From assembly GCA_020912385.1 (NCBI GenBank), contig CP087218.1, positions 1,612,001 through 1,676,000 on the forward strand: 64,000 nucleotides of DNA. Reading direction: 5' to 3'. Below are positions 33,500 to 45,190 of the stretch, piece after piece. Position 1 is the stretch's first letter; every line of letters begins with the position of its first letter. Made by a program: the position numbers and the translations under genes. This DNA comes from Neofusicoccum parvum (taxonomy: Eukaryota; Ascomycota; Dothideomycetes; Botryosphaeriales; Botryosphaeriaceae). Below the pieces are notes generated by a model, which was not told the origin of the DNA, did not search any database, and saw only the letters and a list, made by a program, of their open reading frames with translations.

Positions 33500-34657
33500 A
33501 TGGCCTCGCCGCACCCCACCGCCACGCCCTCCAAGGCCGACTCGCGCTTCACCATTTCCTCAATGCTCTCGCCGCCCGAGACAAAGCGCTCCGACAGCTT
33601 TTCCAAGTCGCCCGCCGACTGCGCAATGGATGCGACGGCCCAGCAGGTGCTCGACTGCACCATCAACCGCCTCACCGTCAACTCGCTAGGCAGCAACATT
33701 CGGAGTTCCGCAAAGGGGCTGCCTCCCTCCCCGCCTGTTTCGCCCTTCGACAATCTCCACAAGGAGGACTCGCAGTGCTCGGTGGAGGAGGATACGAGCA
33801 GGGACCCGCCTCTGTTCCCAGCGTGGAGCGGTGACAAGATCGGCACCACAGCCGCGCCCCTGTTCCCCAGCACCGGAACCACTCCTGAGCACGATGCCCT
33901 CATCTCACAGCATATCGCCAAGTCCGGGCTTGCCAGCGCCTACAACCGACCGACCCGCGAGGAGTACCAATTGGCAATCGCCTGCAAGTCAATTGCCGTC
34001 AGCCAATGGCAGAAGGACCCCGTCAAGTACATGCGCAACGAGCGCGCGACCTGGAGCATGTACGGCCCCAAGAAGTCGACTCAGCGCTCGCAATTGAGGG
34101 CGCTCGCCCCCGCCCCTGCCGGCGTGCGCAAGACCAAGCCCGCCGCCCCCAGACTGCCTCGCGCACCCCGGGTTACGAAGCGCACTCCCAAGGCTGCACT
34201 GCTTGAGTCATTTGACGCAAAGCCACCGACCCCCAAGGCTTCCCGGGTCCCGGCGTCGCGAGATGACGTCGACTTCCACAAGATTCCGAACTATGCGCCA
34301 CCCCTGGAGACGCTCCCCGAGGACGGCAGAAAAGCTTTGAAGGCGGAATGGAAGGGTCAGCCCCTTGACCTTTCCGCCGATCCGGACCGGGGTGAACTCC
34401 ACCCCTCCGAGCTTAATGTCGCTTCCACGCTCCGACTCACGTGCGCAACCTACCTCTACAACAAGCGACGCATTTTCCAGGCTCGCGTCAGGGCCCTCAT
34501 CAGGGGCGAGGACTTCAACAAGACCAAGGCCCAGCAGGCCTGCAAGATTGATGTCAACAAGGCCAGCAAGTTGTGGGCTGCTTATGAGAAGATTGGCTGG
34601 TTCAAGCCGGTCTACTTCCAGAAGTACGTCCAGGACTTCAACGACTGGGAGAATTAG
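33500..34657 (+). CDS. SWIRM-domain chromatin protein (Fun19/Laf1-like)
   Basis: Nuclear protein with a C-terminal SWIRM domain, a module that binds histones or DNA in chromatin complexes. Yeast Fun19 and fission yeast proteins associated with histone deacetylase Clr6 have the same layout. Intronless, 385 aa from the ATG at 33500. The frame is open further upstream to 33272, but that part is low-complexity leader, so the internal ATG followed by MASPHPTATPSKADSR is preferred. Residues 1-230 are disordered Ser/Pro-rich with SISSML/PPSPP patches. The SWIRM core is at about residues 300-385 (ELHPSELNVASTLRLTCATY, LYNKRRIFQARVRAL, KTKAQQACKIDVNKASKLW), ending WFKPVYFQKYVQDFNDWEN. Function in this species is inferred from family only. 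Confidence 0.87.
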   Translation: MASPHPTATPSKADSRFTISSMLSPPETKRSDSFSKSPADCAMDATAQQVLDCTINRLTVNSLGSNIRSSAKGLPPSPPVSPFDNLHKEDSQCSVEEDTSRDPPLFPAWSGDKIGTTAAPLFPSTGTTPEHDALISQHIAKSGLASAYNRPTREEYQLAIACKSIAVSQWQKDPVKYMRNERATWSMYGPKKSTQRSQLRALAPAPAGVRKTKPAAPRLPRAPRVTKRTPKAALLESFDAKPPTPKASRVPASRDDVDFHKIPNYAPPLETLPEDGRKALKAEWKGQPLDLSADPDRGELHPSELNVASTLRLTCATYLYNKRRIFQARVRALIRGEDFNKTKAQQACKIDVNKASKLWAAYEKIGWFKPVYFQKYVQDFNDWEN

Positions 34658-35627
34658 AGGCACGCAGTGTTTGATGCTTGCGTCGATTCGCGGGCGGATC
34701 GATGATCATGTGAAACACCTGGTCATTCAGCCTCATCGCCTTCATCTCACATCGCGGAGCCGGGTCCGCTTCGCGATCCCCAGGCTTGTCGCCTTGGACA
34801 TTTCACAACCACGGGGTTAGCGTCGTCGTTTCGTTTCTCGTCATTTTCTCCTCGTCTCATCATCTCATCTCTCATATATCTTGCATCGTGGTCTCCCAGA
34901 TTGGTTCTCTCGGTCTCATGGGCATCAACCGGTGGGCATTGGCGTTACTTTGGGTTCTGCAGACTATGGCTCCATCGCTTGTCGATGTGAAGCCGGAGCA
35001 ATCCCCATGTTCACACATATCTGGATCACGACACGCAGCATTTCACGACATTGGCGTTCTCTTGGAGTTTTCGGGGTCATTTTTCGGGCGGTGCTCTACC
35101 CTGTCCTGACCATTGGACAGCTGTGGTCTGAGGTCAGGCTTTTCCCTCTCTTTGTCTGGTTTTCTGCTCTTTGTTCTCGGTCCCCGGCGCACTCCGTCAT
35201 CATCATCATCATCGGCACTTACACTCTGATACCCCCACCACTCATATGGTAGCAGCACCCAGCATGTAGCTCGTCTTGTTTCATTGATTCCGGTCTCAAC
35301 TAGCGTTCGGGATGGGTTAGCGAAGATTGATAGCGGGGTTATCAAAGACAGAACTTGAAATGCCCATAGGCGGCAATAGCAATCGATCTTAGACATTCAA
35401 ACTTTCCCATCATCTGGCTTAGCGTGATCTACTGATCTGCACTTGGGATAAAGGATGCAGACCCTGCCCAGCGATCCTTTGAATCGGCGATTCTGCCATA
35501 CCATCTCGTGAAAGCTGAGCATACGTGGGTCTTCCTCGTCCCCTCCCTTCGAAAAGTTCACGCATCTATCACTGCTCAACGGACCAACGTTTTGCCATAG
35601 GATCGATTGTACAAGCCGTCTAAAACT
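34658..35627. other. Intergenic, no gene seen
   Basis: About 970 bp between the SWIRM gene and the Pro-rich hypothetical frame. Contains a short (CAT)n run near 35197-35214. No supported frame. Confidence 0.5.
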
Positions 35628-36428
35628 ATGTCCGTCACAAACGCACCACCTACGAGCGCCCACGCAATCCGGTACCACCACTACCAGACGTCACCCCCCA
35701 ACAACAAACACGTCCAAGGGGGCTCCTCCCTCTCCCCACCCCCCTCGCCAACGCCGACGCCCTTCACGAACCTCGACGCGGCGCTCTGCTCCTGGTCCGC
35801 CGCCCCGTCCTCCCGCAAGTTGCCTCCCTCGCCGTACTACAACCGCGCTCCACCTCCTCCACCTCCTCCTCCACCGCCCTCGTCCCTCGAGCCGCCCTCG
35901 CTCTCCCGCTCCGCCACCCCCACCCCCGCCATGCCCAACCCCCCCGCCCCTCCGTCGACCTCCTCCTCGCCGCCGTCCTCCCCCTACCCCTCCCCGCTCG
36001 TCCGCGCAAAGGCCAACGTCGCCGCCATGGCCATCCGGAACCTGAGCTCCTCGCCGTCTCTGCCGCCGCCGCCGCCGGTGGCTCCGCCGGTGGCTCCGCA
36101 CCCGGGCCCGCCGGCCAGGGCGACGGCGAGGGAACGAGGGAAAGAGGTGGTGGTGGTGGAGGGGGGGAGCAGCGAGGCGCCGCCGCCGCCGGGGCTGGAG
36201 GGGCGGCGCGGGTTCGTGGATAGGCGGAGGGGCGCGGGGTCGCTGCCGGCGCCGGCGAGGGCGCTGGAGGAAGGGAGTGGCGAGAAGGCGTTCGGCGTGC
36301 AGTGCGCAGCGTGCGGGCGGGGCAGGCCGAGGCGCGGCCGGTTCTGCTGCGGATGGCCGCCGGTGCATATGGTGTTGTTTGGGTTGGGTGGGTTGAGCGG
36401 CGTGCCCGGGAGGAAGAGTACGAGGTGA
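35628..36428 (+). CDS. Proline-rich hypothetical protein
   Basis: Single open frame of 266 aa from the first ATG (MSVTNAPPTSAHAIRYHHYQ). No family recognised. The first 100 residues hold a less biased segment that looks genuinely coding (NLDAALCSWSAAPSSRKLPP, SPYYNRAP), followed by poly-Pro (ten consecutive Pro) and a Ser/Pro linker. The last third is Gly/Arg-rich, with Cys pairs (CAACGRG, CCGW) that could be a small metal site or chance. Third positions change from C to G half way, and the opposite strand is equally open, so the 3' half may be spurious or may contain an unrecognised intron. Treat as a probable gene with an uncertain end. Confidence 0.45.
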   Translation: MSVTNAPPTSAHAIRYHHYQTSPPNNKHVQGGSSLSPPPSPTPTPFTNLDAALCSWSAAPSSRKLPPSPYYNRAPPPPPPPPPPSSLEPPSLSRSATPTPAMPNPPAPPSTSSSPPSSPYPSPLVRAKANVAAMAIRNLSSSPSLPPPPPVAPPVAPHPGPPARATARERGKEVVVVEGGSSEAPPPPGLEGRRGFVDRRRGAGSLPAPARALEEGSGEKAFGVQCAACGRGRPRRGRFCCGWPPVHMVLFGLGGLSGVPGRKSTR

Positions 36429-37588
36429 GGGGTTGGGCTGGGAGGGGTGGGGATGGGGAGTATACATGGGAAGGCAACGAGATTTCGGATGTGGTTGGGT
36501 GCGACTGTGGACGGGTGTATGAACGGGTATATACGAGTTGCAAGGCGTAATGATGGATTGTGTTGCCGGCTGAATTGCATCGACTGGAGACTGTGGTAGT
36601 GGAGCGACTTGAAGAAGAACTATCGGTCTATGTAATGTTCTGGCACTCTCACAGCTGTATCCACGCTCTTGATAGCACGGTCTCGCCAGCGAAGATAACA
36701 TCACGATCAATGGTAATAAAGACACTTACCTCTCAATGGCTACATTGGATCATGTGGTGGCTTTTTCTTAGATCTCTTGACTTCCACAAAAATAGCCATG
36801 AATTGAAGAAGGCTAGACGGGGGCACCTTGGATATCAAAGTGACAGTACAGCGGAGATCATGCTTGCACACGGGGAGCAGCGATGGAGCAGTGAGAATCG
36901 AACCCGAGGTGAGGCGGGCTCGGAAGGCCATTGAGCTGGCAACAATGGTTGGTTGTGAAGCGTTGCAACAGCAGGGCAACTGCACGTGGAGTTGAACCAT
37001 TCGCCCCGACTGGAGTTGCACATTCTTGGGCGCTTCAACGCCTTGTGCGTAGAACAGCCCACCGCTGCATTGCTTTGCGCAGGGCGTCATTGCGGGTAGG
37101 CAGCATCTGCAATACGGCTATGGCGGCTATGGCATTGGCGAGGAGTGCATGTGTGAATGCGAGGACGCCCGGCCAGCGCAGGCTGCGACAACGGGCAGCC
37201 AAAGATGCATCCCCTGCCGAGAGCGGGGTGACTGCGACGAGTGCTTGGCGACGGTGCGCTCTTCTGCTGTCTGGCGTGAGGAATGCCGGAGGGGGAGCAG
37301 CCAGACGCGTCGAGCAGGCGGCGGCCGGACGGCGATGGGGGCTGACGGCACTGCGCGGTGTCCTGGAGTGCCAGCGCTGGTGTTCGGGGCTGAGGCGGCC
37401 GGCGTCAGGCGGGCTGCGGCGCGCGGGTTTGCGCAGCCAGGGCCGCCAAGCAACGGCCTCCTAGAATAGCGACCTGCCATCATCGCCGCGCGCCTCACCA
37501 CGCCAATTCCTCGACCTTCGTCCTGCCGCGGCACCCCCCTCCAAGCCCATCGGATGCTCCTGGCCGTACCGGGCCTCCCTCGCGCACC
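36429..37588. other. Intergenic, upstream of CDC50
   Basis: About 1.16 kb, AT-balanced to 36.9 kb and then GC-rich. A tRNA T-loop-like word occurs on the minus strand near 36890-36910, but no full cloverleaf forms. No supported gene. Confidence 0.5.
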
Positions 37589-39142
37589 ATGTCGCAGACC
37601 GAAATGCAGCACACCGACTCGATGAGCAGCAACGAGCCGCCCGCCGACGACACCAAGAAGACAAAGAGCAGGAGACCCGCCAGTGCGATCCCCACGCGAC
37701 CCAGCGCTGCTCACGCCATGACTGACCGGGCCGCCGCCGTGCAGATACCGCCTTCCGCCAGCAGCGTCTCAAGGCCTGGCAGTACGTGCCTCCCGCCCGC
37801 TGCCGCCCACGCCCGCCCAGCCGACGCTGACCTCCCGTCGCAGACCCATTCTCACCCCGAAGACCGTGCTCCCTCTTTTCTTCGCCGTCGGCGTGATATT
37901 CGCTCCCATCGGCGGCTTGCTGATATGGGCCAGCTCCCAGGTCTGTCGTCCCGCCGGGGAGCCGCGCGGCTCGAGCAGTGCTGACCATTCCCAGGTCGAG
38001 GAAGTCTCGATCGACTACACAGACTGCGCGATCAAGTCGCCCCTTGCCGCGAACTCGTCCGCCATTGCCACGACCAACGACTTTGAGGAGATACCGTCCG
38101 ACCGCTTTTCGAGCTATTTCCGGTCCAGCAATCCGTCTGCTCAGGCGCCGAGCTGGGCCCACAGCTTTGAGCAGGTGAAGTACGACAACGAAACGCACAA
38201 CACGACCGTCTGCTCCCTCCAGTTCGAGATTGAGAATGAGATTGGCCCGACCGTCCTTCTGTACTACCGCCTCACCAACTTCTACCAGAACCACCGTCGC
38301 TATGTCAAGTCCGAGGACCCCTCGCAGCTCCAGGGCAACTACCGTAGCAACTCTTCCATTGACGGCAGCGACTGCGACCCGCTGAAGTTGGATCCGAAAA
38401 CGGGCAAGGCGTACTATCCGTGCGGCCTGATTGCGAACTCGGTATTCAACGATACCTTTTCGCAGCTGACCCGTCTCAACCCCGCCGGCAACCAGAGCGA
38501 CTTCTACAACATGACGACCAAGGGGATTGCCTGGGACAGCGACAAGGACCTGTTCAAGAAGACGGCCTACACCCGCGACCAGGTCATGCCGCCCCCCAAC
38601 TGGCGCGTCAAGTATCCCAATGGCTACACCGAGGACGCGGACATCCCCGATCTTTCCCAGGACGAGGGCTTCATGGTCTGGATGAGGACTGCCGGTCTGC
38701 CGGCCTTCAGCAAGCTAGCCATGAGGAACGACGACGAGAGTATGAGTGTGGCCAGGTACCAGATCGACATCCGTGACAGTAAGTTTGCCGCCCATGCCGC
38801 GCCAGGCCAGCCGCTAACGAGGTGCAGACTTCAACGTCACCCTTTACGGTGGCACCAAATCCATTCTCCTTTCGACACGCACCGTCATGGGTGGCAAGAA
38901 CCCCTTCCTTGGAATCGCGTATGTCGTGGTTGGTGGCATCTGTATCGTTCTGGGAGCCATCTTCACGGCCACCCACCTGATCAAGCCGAGGTAGGATCCC
39001 CACGCTACGGACAAAGGGTTGCGTAAGTTTGCTGACACCAGGCTGCAGGAAACTCGGTGATCACACCTACCTTACGTGGAATAACGAGCAGCCCAGCACG
39101 GCAACCGCGACCGGCCGAAGCTTGAGACCCGGAGAGGCTTGA
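37589..39142 (+). CDS. CDC50: CDC50/LEM3-family P4-ATPase (flippase) subunit
   Basis: Non-catalytic beta subunit that chaperones P4-ATPase lipid flippases out of the ER and supports their phospholipid translocation. Exons 37589-37682, 37745-37781, 37844-37940, 37995-38778, 38828-38990 and 39049-39142, all in phase, 422 aa. Topology: a cytosolic N tail with KKTKSRRPANTAFRQQRLKAW and LTPK, TM1 VLPLFFAVGVIFAPIGGLLI, a large lumenal loop with conserved Cys and several N-glycosylation sequons (ANSS, HNTT, SNSS, NQSD, NMTT), CGLIANSVFNDTF, FKKTAYTRDQVMPPPNWR, then TM2 IAYVVVGGICIVLGAIFTA and a short tail. Two exons are tiny (37 and 97 nt), which is why the N terminus does not show as one frame. Full length, no defect. 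Confidence 0.94.
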
Positions 39143-39720
39143 TGATGACGATCAAGATGTATTTTTCTCGTTTAATTCTTTGATTGCGTGCGTTGTCTTG
39201 GCGTTGAGGGCATGAGGATCGTGTATACCGCGTAGGCGATCTAGGAATTGTTTTTTCTTCTCTCCTTCTAGAAGTCTCAGGTTTTCCCAATGATGATGCA
39301 GAATATTCTTCTCGACCTCTCCTTGCTGCAACTGCCGAAGTTCTAGGTTTACACTCACGGGCTGCAGGTCTCACCCGCGTGGACTAGATGGCCGTACGAT
39401 GGGCCTTTGTCGCAGGGTGACACCACGACAACCGACCGTTTGCATCAAAATGGAAAAGCTCCAGAGTGCGCCACGGCCAGTTCTAGAGGAGAGTCTGCAG
39501 CGTCTGCCAGAAGTCCCCCATATCGACGGAGATCCAGAACATAGTGAAGGATACGATAAATATCACGGCGATGCGCTCCCCAATGTGCAGCATCAGTACA
39601 GAGATCACCACTGCAATCCACATCCTCGGCTTACCTAACTCGCAAACGCCTTGATCTATCAAGCACAAGAAGCCCTCGCAAGCAAGAAAGATCTTCTGCG
39701 CAATCTCATCACTCTCGACC
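39143..39720. other. Intergenic between CDC50 and metalloprotease
   Basis: About 580 bp: terminator/3' UTR of CDC50 and promoter of the protease gene. No frame with family resemblance. Confidence 0.45.
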
Positions 39721-40593
39721 ATGGTCAAGCCGCTCATCCTCCTTGCCTCGCTGGCCGGGATGGCATTGGCCGAGTACGCGGTCAACGTCACGCACTTTGA
39801 GTGCTCCAGCCAGGGCAGCGAGGACGTCATCAAGGCGCATCAGGAACTCATCAAGGGAGGCAAAGGCGGGTCGGCAGCGGCGCGCGCAGCTCTCGAGGCG
39901 CGGCAGAACACGCCGATCGCGGTGGACGCGTACTTCCACATCGTGACGAGCGGGGGCAAGGCGGGGCAGTACGCCAACTGGCAGGAGATGGCCAAGAACC
40001 AGGCGGCGGTGCTCAACAAGGCGTACGGGTCGCACGGGATCGGGTTCACGCTCAAGGGGTCGGAGCTGACGCAGAACGACCAGTGGGCGACGGGCAGCGA
40101 CGCGGCGATGGCGGCGATGAAGAAGGCGCTGCGCAAGGGCGGGTACGCGGCGCTGAACGTGTACTTCCTCAGCGACATGGGCAACCAGCTGGGGGTGTGC
40201 ACGATGCCGTCGTCGATCGGCAGCAACCCGACGGCGGCGACGTACCAGAACGACGGGTGCGCGGTGCAGGCGGGCACGATGCCGGGCGGCAGCGTGCTGG
40301 GCTACAACCAGGGCATGACGGCGGTGCACGAGACGGGCCACTGGATGGGCCTGCTGCACACGTTCGAGGGCAACTCGTGCGACGGGCCCGGCGACATGAT
40401 CGACGACACGCGCGCCGAGAGCCAGAGCACCGACGGCTGCCCCGCCGGCAAGAACTCGTGCCCCGGCGTCGCCGGCGTCGACCCCATCCACAACTACATG
40501 GACTACAGCATCGACTCGTGCTACGAGGACTTCACGGCCGGCCAGGAGGCGCGCATGAAGCAGCTGTGGGCCCAGTTCAGGCAGGGCAAGTAG
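39721..40593 (+). CDS. Secreted M43-type zinc metalloprotease (MEP1-like)
   Basis: Extracellular metalloprotease of the pappalysin-like M43B family common in filamentous fungi. Intronless, 290 aa. Signal peptide MVKPLILLASLAGMALA, then a short pro-region to about residue 60 (ends ...ARQNTPIAVDAYFHIV). The zinc site is HETGHWMGLLHTF (HExxHxxGxxH), followed by DxxxDTRAE, and the Met-turn NYMDYS; several Cys pairs (CTMPSS, CDGPGD, CPAGKNSC, CYEDF) suggest the usual disulfides. The reading frame uses G-ending codons very heavily in the middle third. Likely involved in extracellular protein degradation for nutrition or host interaction; the substrate is not evident. Confidence 0.93.
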   Translation: MVKPLILLASLAGMALAEYAVNVTHFECSSQGSEDVIKAHQELIKGGKGGSAAARAALEARQNTPIAVDAYFHIVTSGGKAGQYANWQEMAKNQAAVLNKAYGSHGIGFTLKGSELTQNDQWATGSDAAMAAMKKALRKGGYAALNVYFLSDMGNQLGVCTMPSSIGSNPTAATYQNDGCAVQAGTMPGGSVLGYNQGMTAVHETGHWMGLLHTFEGNSCDGPGDMIDDTRAESQSTDGCPAGKNSCPGVAGVDPIHNYMDYSIDSCYEDFTAGQEARMKQLWAQFRQGK

Positions 40594-43500
40594 GGGAGGG
40601 GGCGGCTGGGATGTGCTAGATGGGCTCGCTGCTCTGTTGGCGTCTTTGCTGCGTTCTGCTGACCATTGCTATGGCTTCTGCGCGTCTGCACTTTCTGTTT
40701 TTTTCTTGTCTTTTCTTGCTCACGGAGATTGCATGTTCGGCGACGGCGGAGATGCCGGCGCCCCCTCACGGTCGCTCTCGGGACAGTTGTCAGTCTTGTC
40801 GATAGCTGGTTGTTTAGTGCCTCGAAAGTATACATACGAGTCTGCTCTCCGTGTCGTCGAACTGCCCGAACAGGACTAATGTGCCCGACAGCCGGACAAG
40901 CGGCCGGTCCGACCAGCCGATCGAACCACACGCGACCGACCTCACGTCGTCCGCCCTTTCATCTCTCTGCCGCGAAACACTCTTTTTTCGTCCGCCCCGA
41001 CGTACGGACGTAGAGCGCTCGTGCCTGGTCCGGAGCCCATCCTTTGCCCTCCCCTCCCATCTCCGAGCCCCCCGAGCGCCGTCCGCACGCAGCATTGTCG
41101 CCCTCTCTCCCTCCTCCCGTTGTCCTCCCCCAAACAGCGCTCCCTTGCGCCGGAGCAGAAAGGCAGACCGGTCCCGTGGCGAGAGCGTCAGCCGATCAGT
41201 CGAACCACGAGACCCTCCCCCCGAAGAAAAGCTTCAATGCCCGGGAAGATCTTTTTTTTTTTTTTCATCTCTTCCTTTCCCCTTTCCCTTTATTCCCGGC
41301 ATTCGGGGCGCCGCCGTGCCGAGTTCTGCGCTTGGAGCAATAATGGCGGCGGTCGCACAACACCACACCACAAACCGTCCGTCCAGATGCGTGAAAGGGT
41401 GATTGATGCGGGAGCATGAGGTGCAGCGGACCAGCGAGGGGGCCGGTCGAGCCGGCCGTCCGACATGACAGCGTCGGCGAAGCCGCCTGGTGCTTTTTTT
41501 TTTTTTTTAGGCGTCGGACAGAAGAGCGCACACCCCGTTGCGGCGAGCAAAAAGCTGCGCGCTCTTCCCGATCGAGCAGCGTCCGGGGTGGACTGGCCTC
41601 GCCGGTGCTGTTGGCAGCGCAGATGAGGCAGCCCACCCAGCGCTCCGGCCCAAAGGGAAGACGCCTCGCTCCCGCAACCATCGGCCAGCGCTGCGGATTG
41701 CACCTGGCCCCTCGACGCGGACGCTGAACGCGCTGGCGGCTGGACGTAGGTCGCGCCGCCCCGTCGTGGGCCCCCCGCCTTTGACCGTTGGCGTGCGTTT
41801 GCTACCGCCGTCGCGCGGATATCGCATCCGCGACGCTGCTGCTGGCACCGCGTCGAGGTGCTTCTGCCCCGGCTGTCTTGCCTCACGTTGTCTCAGCTCA
41901 CCCTTCCCTTCCCTTCTCTTCCTTCCCCCGTCCGCTCCGCGGAAGAGTGACCCGGCGGTGCCGCAACAAAGAAAGGGGAATTAATGCCGCGGAGCTGTCT
42001 TTCCTTTTCCCCTCTCCACCTTCTTTCACCACTCAGTAGGGATCCAGACACGCTCGTGGTCGCCCAGAAAAGAGGAAGGGGAGGGAGGCCAGCCTCCCCT
42101 CCCGAGTCAAAAAAGCTTGTACACACGCACACACCCGTGCCGCTCCCTCGACGGCCGTAGGTAGGCAGCTCGTCCCTTCACACGCCGCCCCTCCTACTCC
42201 GCAACTCGGCACGTGTCGCCCGCCTCCGTCCCCCTCCTCCCTCAAGCCCGCCCAGAGCCGCCGGCCCGGTGCATCCGACTCGCGCGTTCCGGACGGCGAG
42301 CCCGCCCGCCCGCCCGCGACGGCGACGCGGCTGGGGTTGCGGCTGGGCTGGGCTGGGCCGGGCCGGGCGTCTTTTGTCGTCGGGCTCGCGGGTGAGACCT
42401 GCGGGGGGAGGGGGGCACGTCATTGTCTCGATTGCTGGCGGCTGTCGACGTGAGACGCCGGGGTGGGCATCTCGCTGTCTGGGCTGCGGGGGAGGGCTGG
42501 ATGGGTTGGGATTCTGGATTGTGGCGGGGGAAGGGGGTCTGGGCGATGGTGAAGCCGCAGGGGGGTCTGGAGCTGGAGGGGGCCTGGGCTGGGCTCTGCG
42601 TGCGCGGGGGTTGGGGGTGGGGTGGGCCTGGATGGGCGGGTGGAGGGCGGGAGGGCCTCTGGATGCGAGGGATTGCTCAGCTGGGCTGTTGGTGGGCTGG
42701 AGCGCCCGGGCAGGCCGATGGTGGTGGTGCTCGTTCGGGAGGCTTTCTTCAGGCACGTTCGAGAGTTTGCTTGTGGCGGGTAGGCCTTCTCTTCCATGTC
42801 TTCTCGGCCTGGCGTTTGGCACGTGTGAGATACCTTGCTCCTGTCCCTTGACGACAACGCTGTTCGCACGTCACGGGCTCAGTTCGGGTCTGCAGTCCTG
42901 CTCACTCTCGACGTTCCGCCAGGCACTATGCAAAATGCTTTGCAGTGTAGAAGATCAGCACGCTTTCTGGCGAGTAAGATGTCCGTAGCTACACGGCTAC
43001 TCTGCCTTCCGGAAGCCTTCATCAAGAACCCCAGGTTCGTCTGGTGTTGTAATAAAATAGACTTCCCGTTGGAGGCTGTAGAGCAGCAGAATCACATTCC
43101 CAGGATCAACTTAATTGAAAGTCTTTGATAGCACTCAAGATCACCTCATTATACTACCCCAGCATATTCTATCATGAATATGCTCCTCATCATCATTTGC
43201 AACTAGCGAAGCAGGAACGACCAACTTATTGGTAAACTCAAATCGCCGCCGACGCATGCTCCGAGCCTTGGTGCTTTTCCGGATCATTCGCAGAGCACGC
43301 AAGTGCTAGCGCTTTCCGTGTCGAAAGCTGCTGAAAATCTCTCCACATTGCTGTGAGGAGACAGACTGGTGGATTTCATGAGGCCACGAAGTGTTGAAAT
43401 GGAAGGAATCGGGCTGATGTGTCCACCAAATCACTTGCAAGGATCCGATCAGCTGAAACGGTTGTATGTGCGAACTCACGCATGACGCTTACTAAAAGGC

Positions 43501-45190
43501 AGATAAGCTGGAATATACGATACTGCTTAAAGGGCGGTGTCTCTTCCACCATCGGTTCTTGTCGCAGCAATATTGTGGGCGCCCGGTGGCTCGTTGGATC
43601 GATGTTGGATATATCGTAATTTAAAGTGTAATACTCGGTAGCAGAGCTAGACTTTTCAGCATTTTGATGTGCCGGAAGAAACAGCCAGGATTAGAAACAC
43701 CAGGTGGAGCCTCCTGACACGAGCCGTGAGATCTGCCCAACCGGCCAGGCGGACAACCGGCGCAGACGTCATCTGCAGCACAGAGCCGCAACTTCCAAAA
43801 AAAACCAGCCGAGCAATCGTGCTGTGGTACACTCGCGATTCTACCATGGAGTGAGCCTTGCCGTATGGAGAGCTGAATCTGGTAGGCTGAATGCAAAGTA
43901 TGAAGAACGCAGACGCTCACAATGAGTGGTTGTAGCCGACGGCGAGAGTGAAGTATAGATAACCTCATGACAACAAACCAGCCAACCAAAACAGCCGCAG
44001 GACGCCTTTGGAAGGTAAAGTAGCCCCTCACATATACTTGAGCGAATACATCTACAAGACAAGCACCTTTGTACCCGCGTGGATACCTCAACTCCACAAC
44101 GAAGAACAGCATACCCATGAATCACCCAAGCAGACAAAGTCACGATGTTCATTTCGAAAGCTCTTCGATTATCATCTTTGCCGGCCTTTCTCTCTTCACG
44201 TCTTAAGTCTACGCTCTAAAGCTCTTACACGCGCGCGAATCCACAAAACACCAGCGCCCTTCCACCACCATGCGCTCCAAAGCCCAAACGAAAGCAAGCA
44301 TGTAAGCAATCGCAGCAAAAAGGAGCAGATAGGTCTAAGAACCGAGCGAGGAAGCTAGACGCAAACGATGACCTCGAAGAAAGAGCCAGGAATGCATCAC
44401 ATCCTATCCATCAGCATCCTCCAACCCCCATACTGAATAGCAATAGAAAAGAGCCAATCCGAGAATAGAGACAAGAGGAAGAGAGAGAGAGAGACATCAA
44501 GGCCGTGACAATCTCATGTTCTCAGTCAACCAGGTCGGTGCCGACTCACAGACACCGCAACCATCCACCCCAACCTGACTCCAACCTCCCCCACCACCAC
44601 CGCGAAGACGGTAAGAAGAGCACGAAAAGGAGTATTTGTTATGTTTCTCCATATACCGAGAGAAGCGCGCTGACCATCTCAAAAGATCCCGCCAGCGCCA
44701 TTGCTTTAAACAATCAAAACAAGCAACGACGATAGCGATAGGAGAAGAAACGCCCCACCAATGCCACCATCCACCACCAACCATCCAGATACAACGAAAG
44801 AGAAGAGGGAGCCGCACGGGTCGCAGCTGAGATATCAAACGGCCCGTAAAGAAGTTTTGAGCGAGGAATGAAGTAGAAAGTAAAAAATGAGAGAGCAGTG
44901 TCTCCATTTCCGTGATAAAACAGACAGTCTAGCGAGGAGTGATTTTTCTCTCGTTCTATTTGCTGGATGATGGAAGGCAAGTCAAAAACGGCGGGGTGCA
45001 AGAACGCCCAGGAAGCAAGAACGAATATCAGACGCCGAACCCATGCAACTGATTGAGGAGAGTGAGAAGGGAAAAAAAAGTGGGAGCCAGCCAGCCGTAG
45101 AAAGCAAGAAGGCCTCACCGGTCGAGAGCAGTAGCAAAAAAGACAACAAAGAATTGAACGTATAGCCTGGGAATGGGTTGGATGGTCCAA
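40594..45190. other. 4.6-kb gene-poor region
   Basis: GC-rich to about 42.9 kb with strong strand bias (C-rich to 42.3 kb, then G-rich 42.3-42.8 kb), AT-richer after 43 kb. Contains homopolymer T runs (about 41251-41263 and 41495-41508). Long overlapping frames on both strands are low-complexity and unsupported. The right end is the 3' flank of the phosphofructokinase-2 gene. Confidence 0.5.

Noticed and set aside
35691..36725. 344-codon frame on the minus strand opposite the Pro-rich hypothetical gene
   Set aside because: Low-complexity shadow of the plus frame; the plus frame has a better start and a less biased N-terminal segment.
36860..36985. tRNA-like sequence on the minus strand (GGTTCGATTC T-loop word, AGCTCAATGG D-arm word)
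   Set aside because: The T-stem does not pair and no acceptor stem or anticodon arm of correct spacing forms; at most a degenerate fragment.
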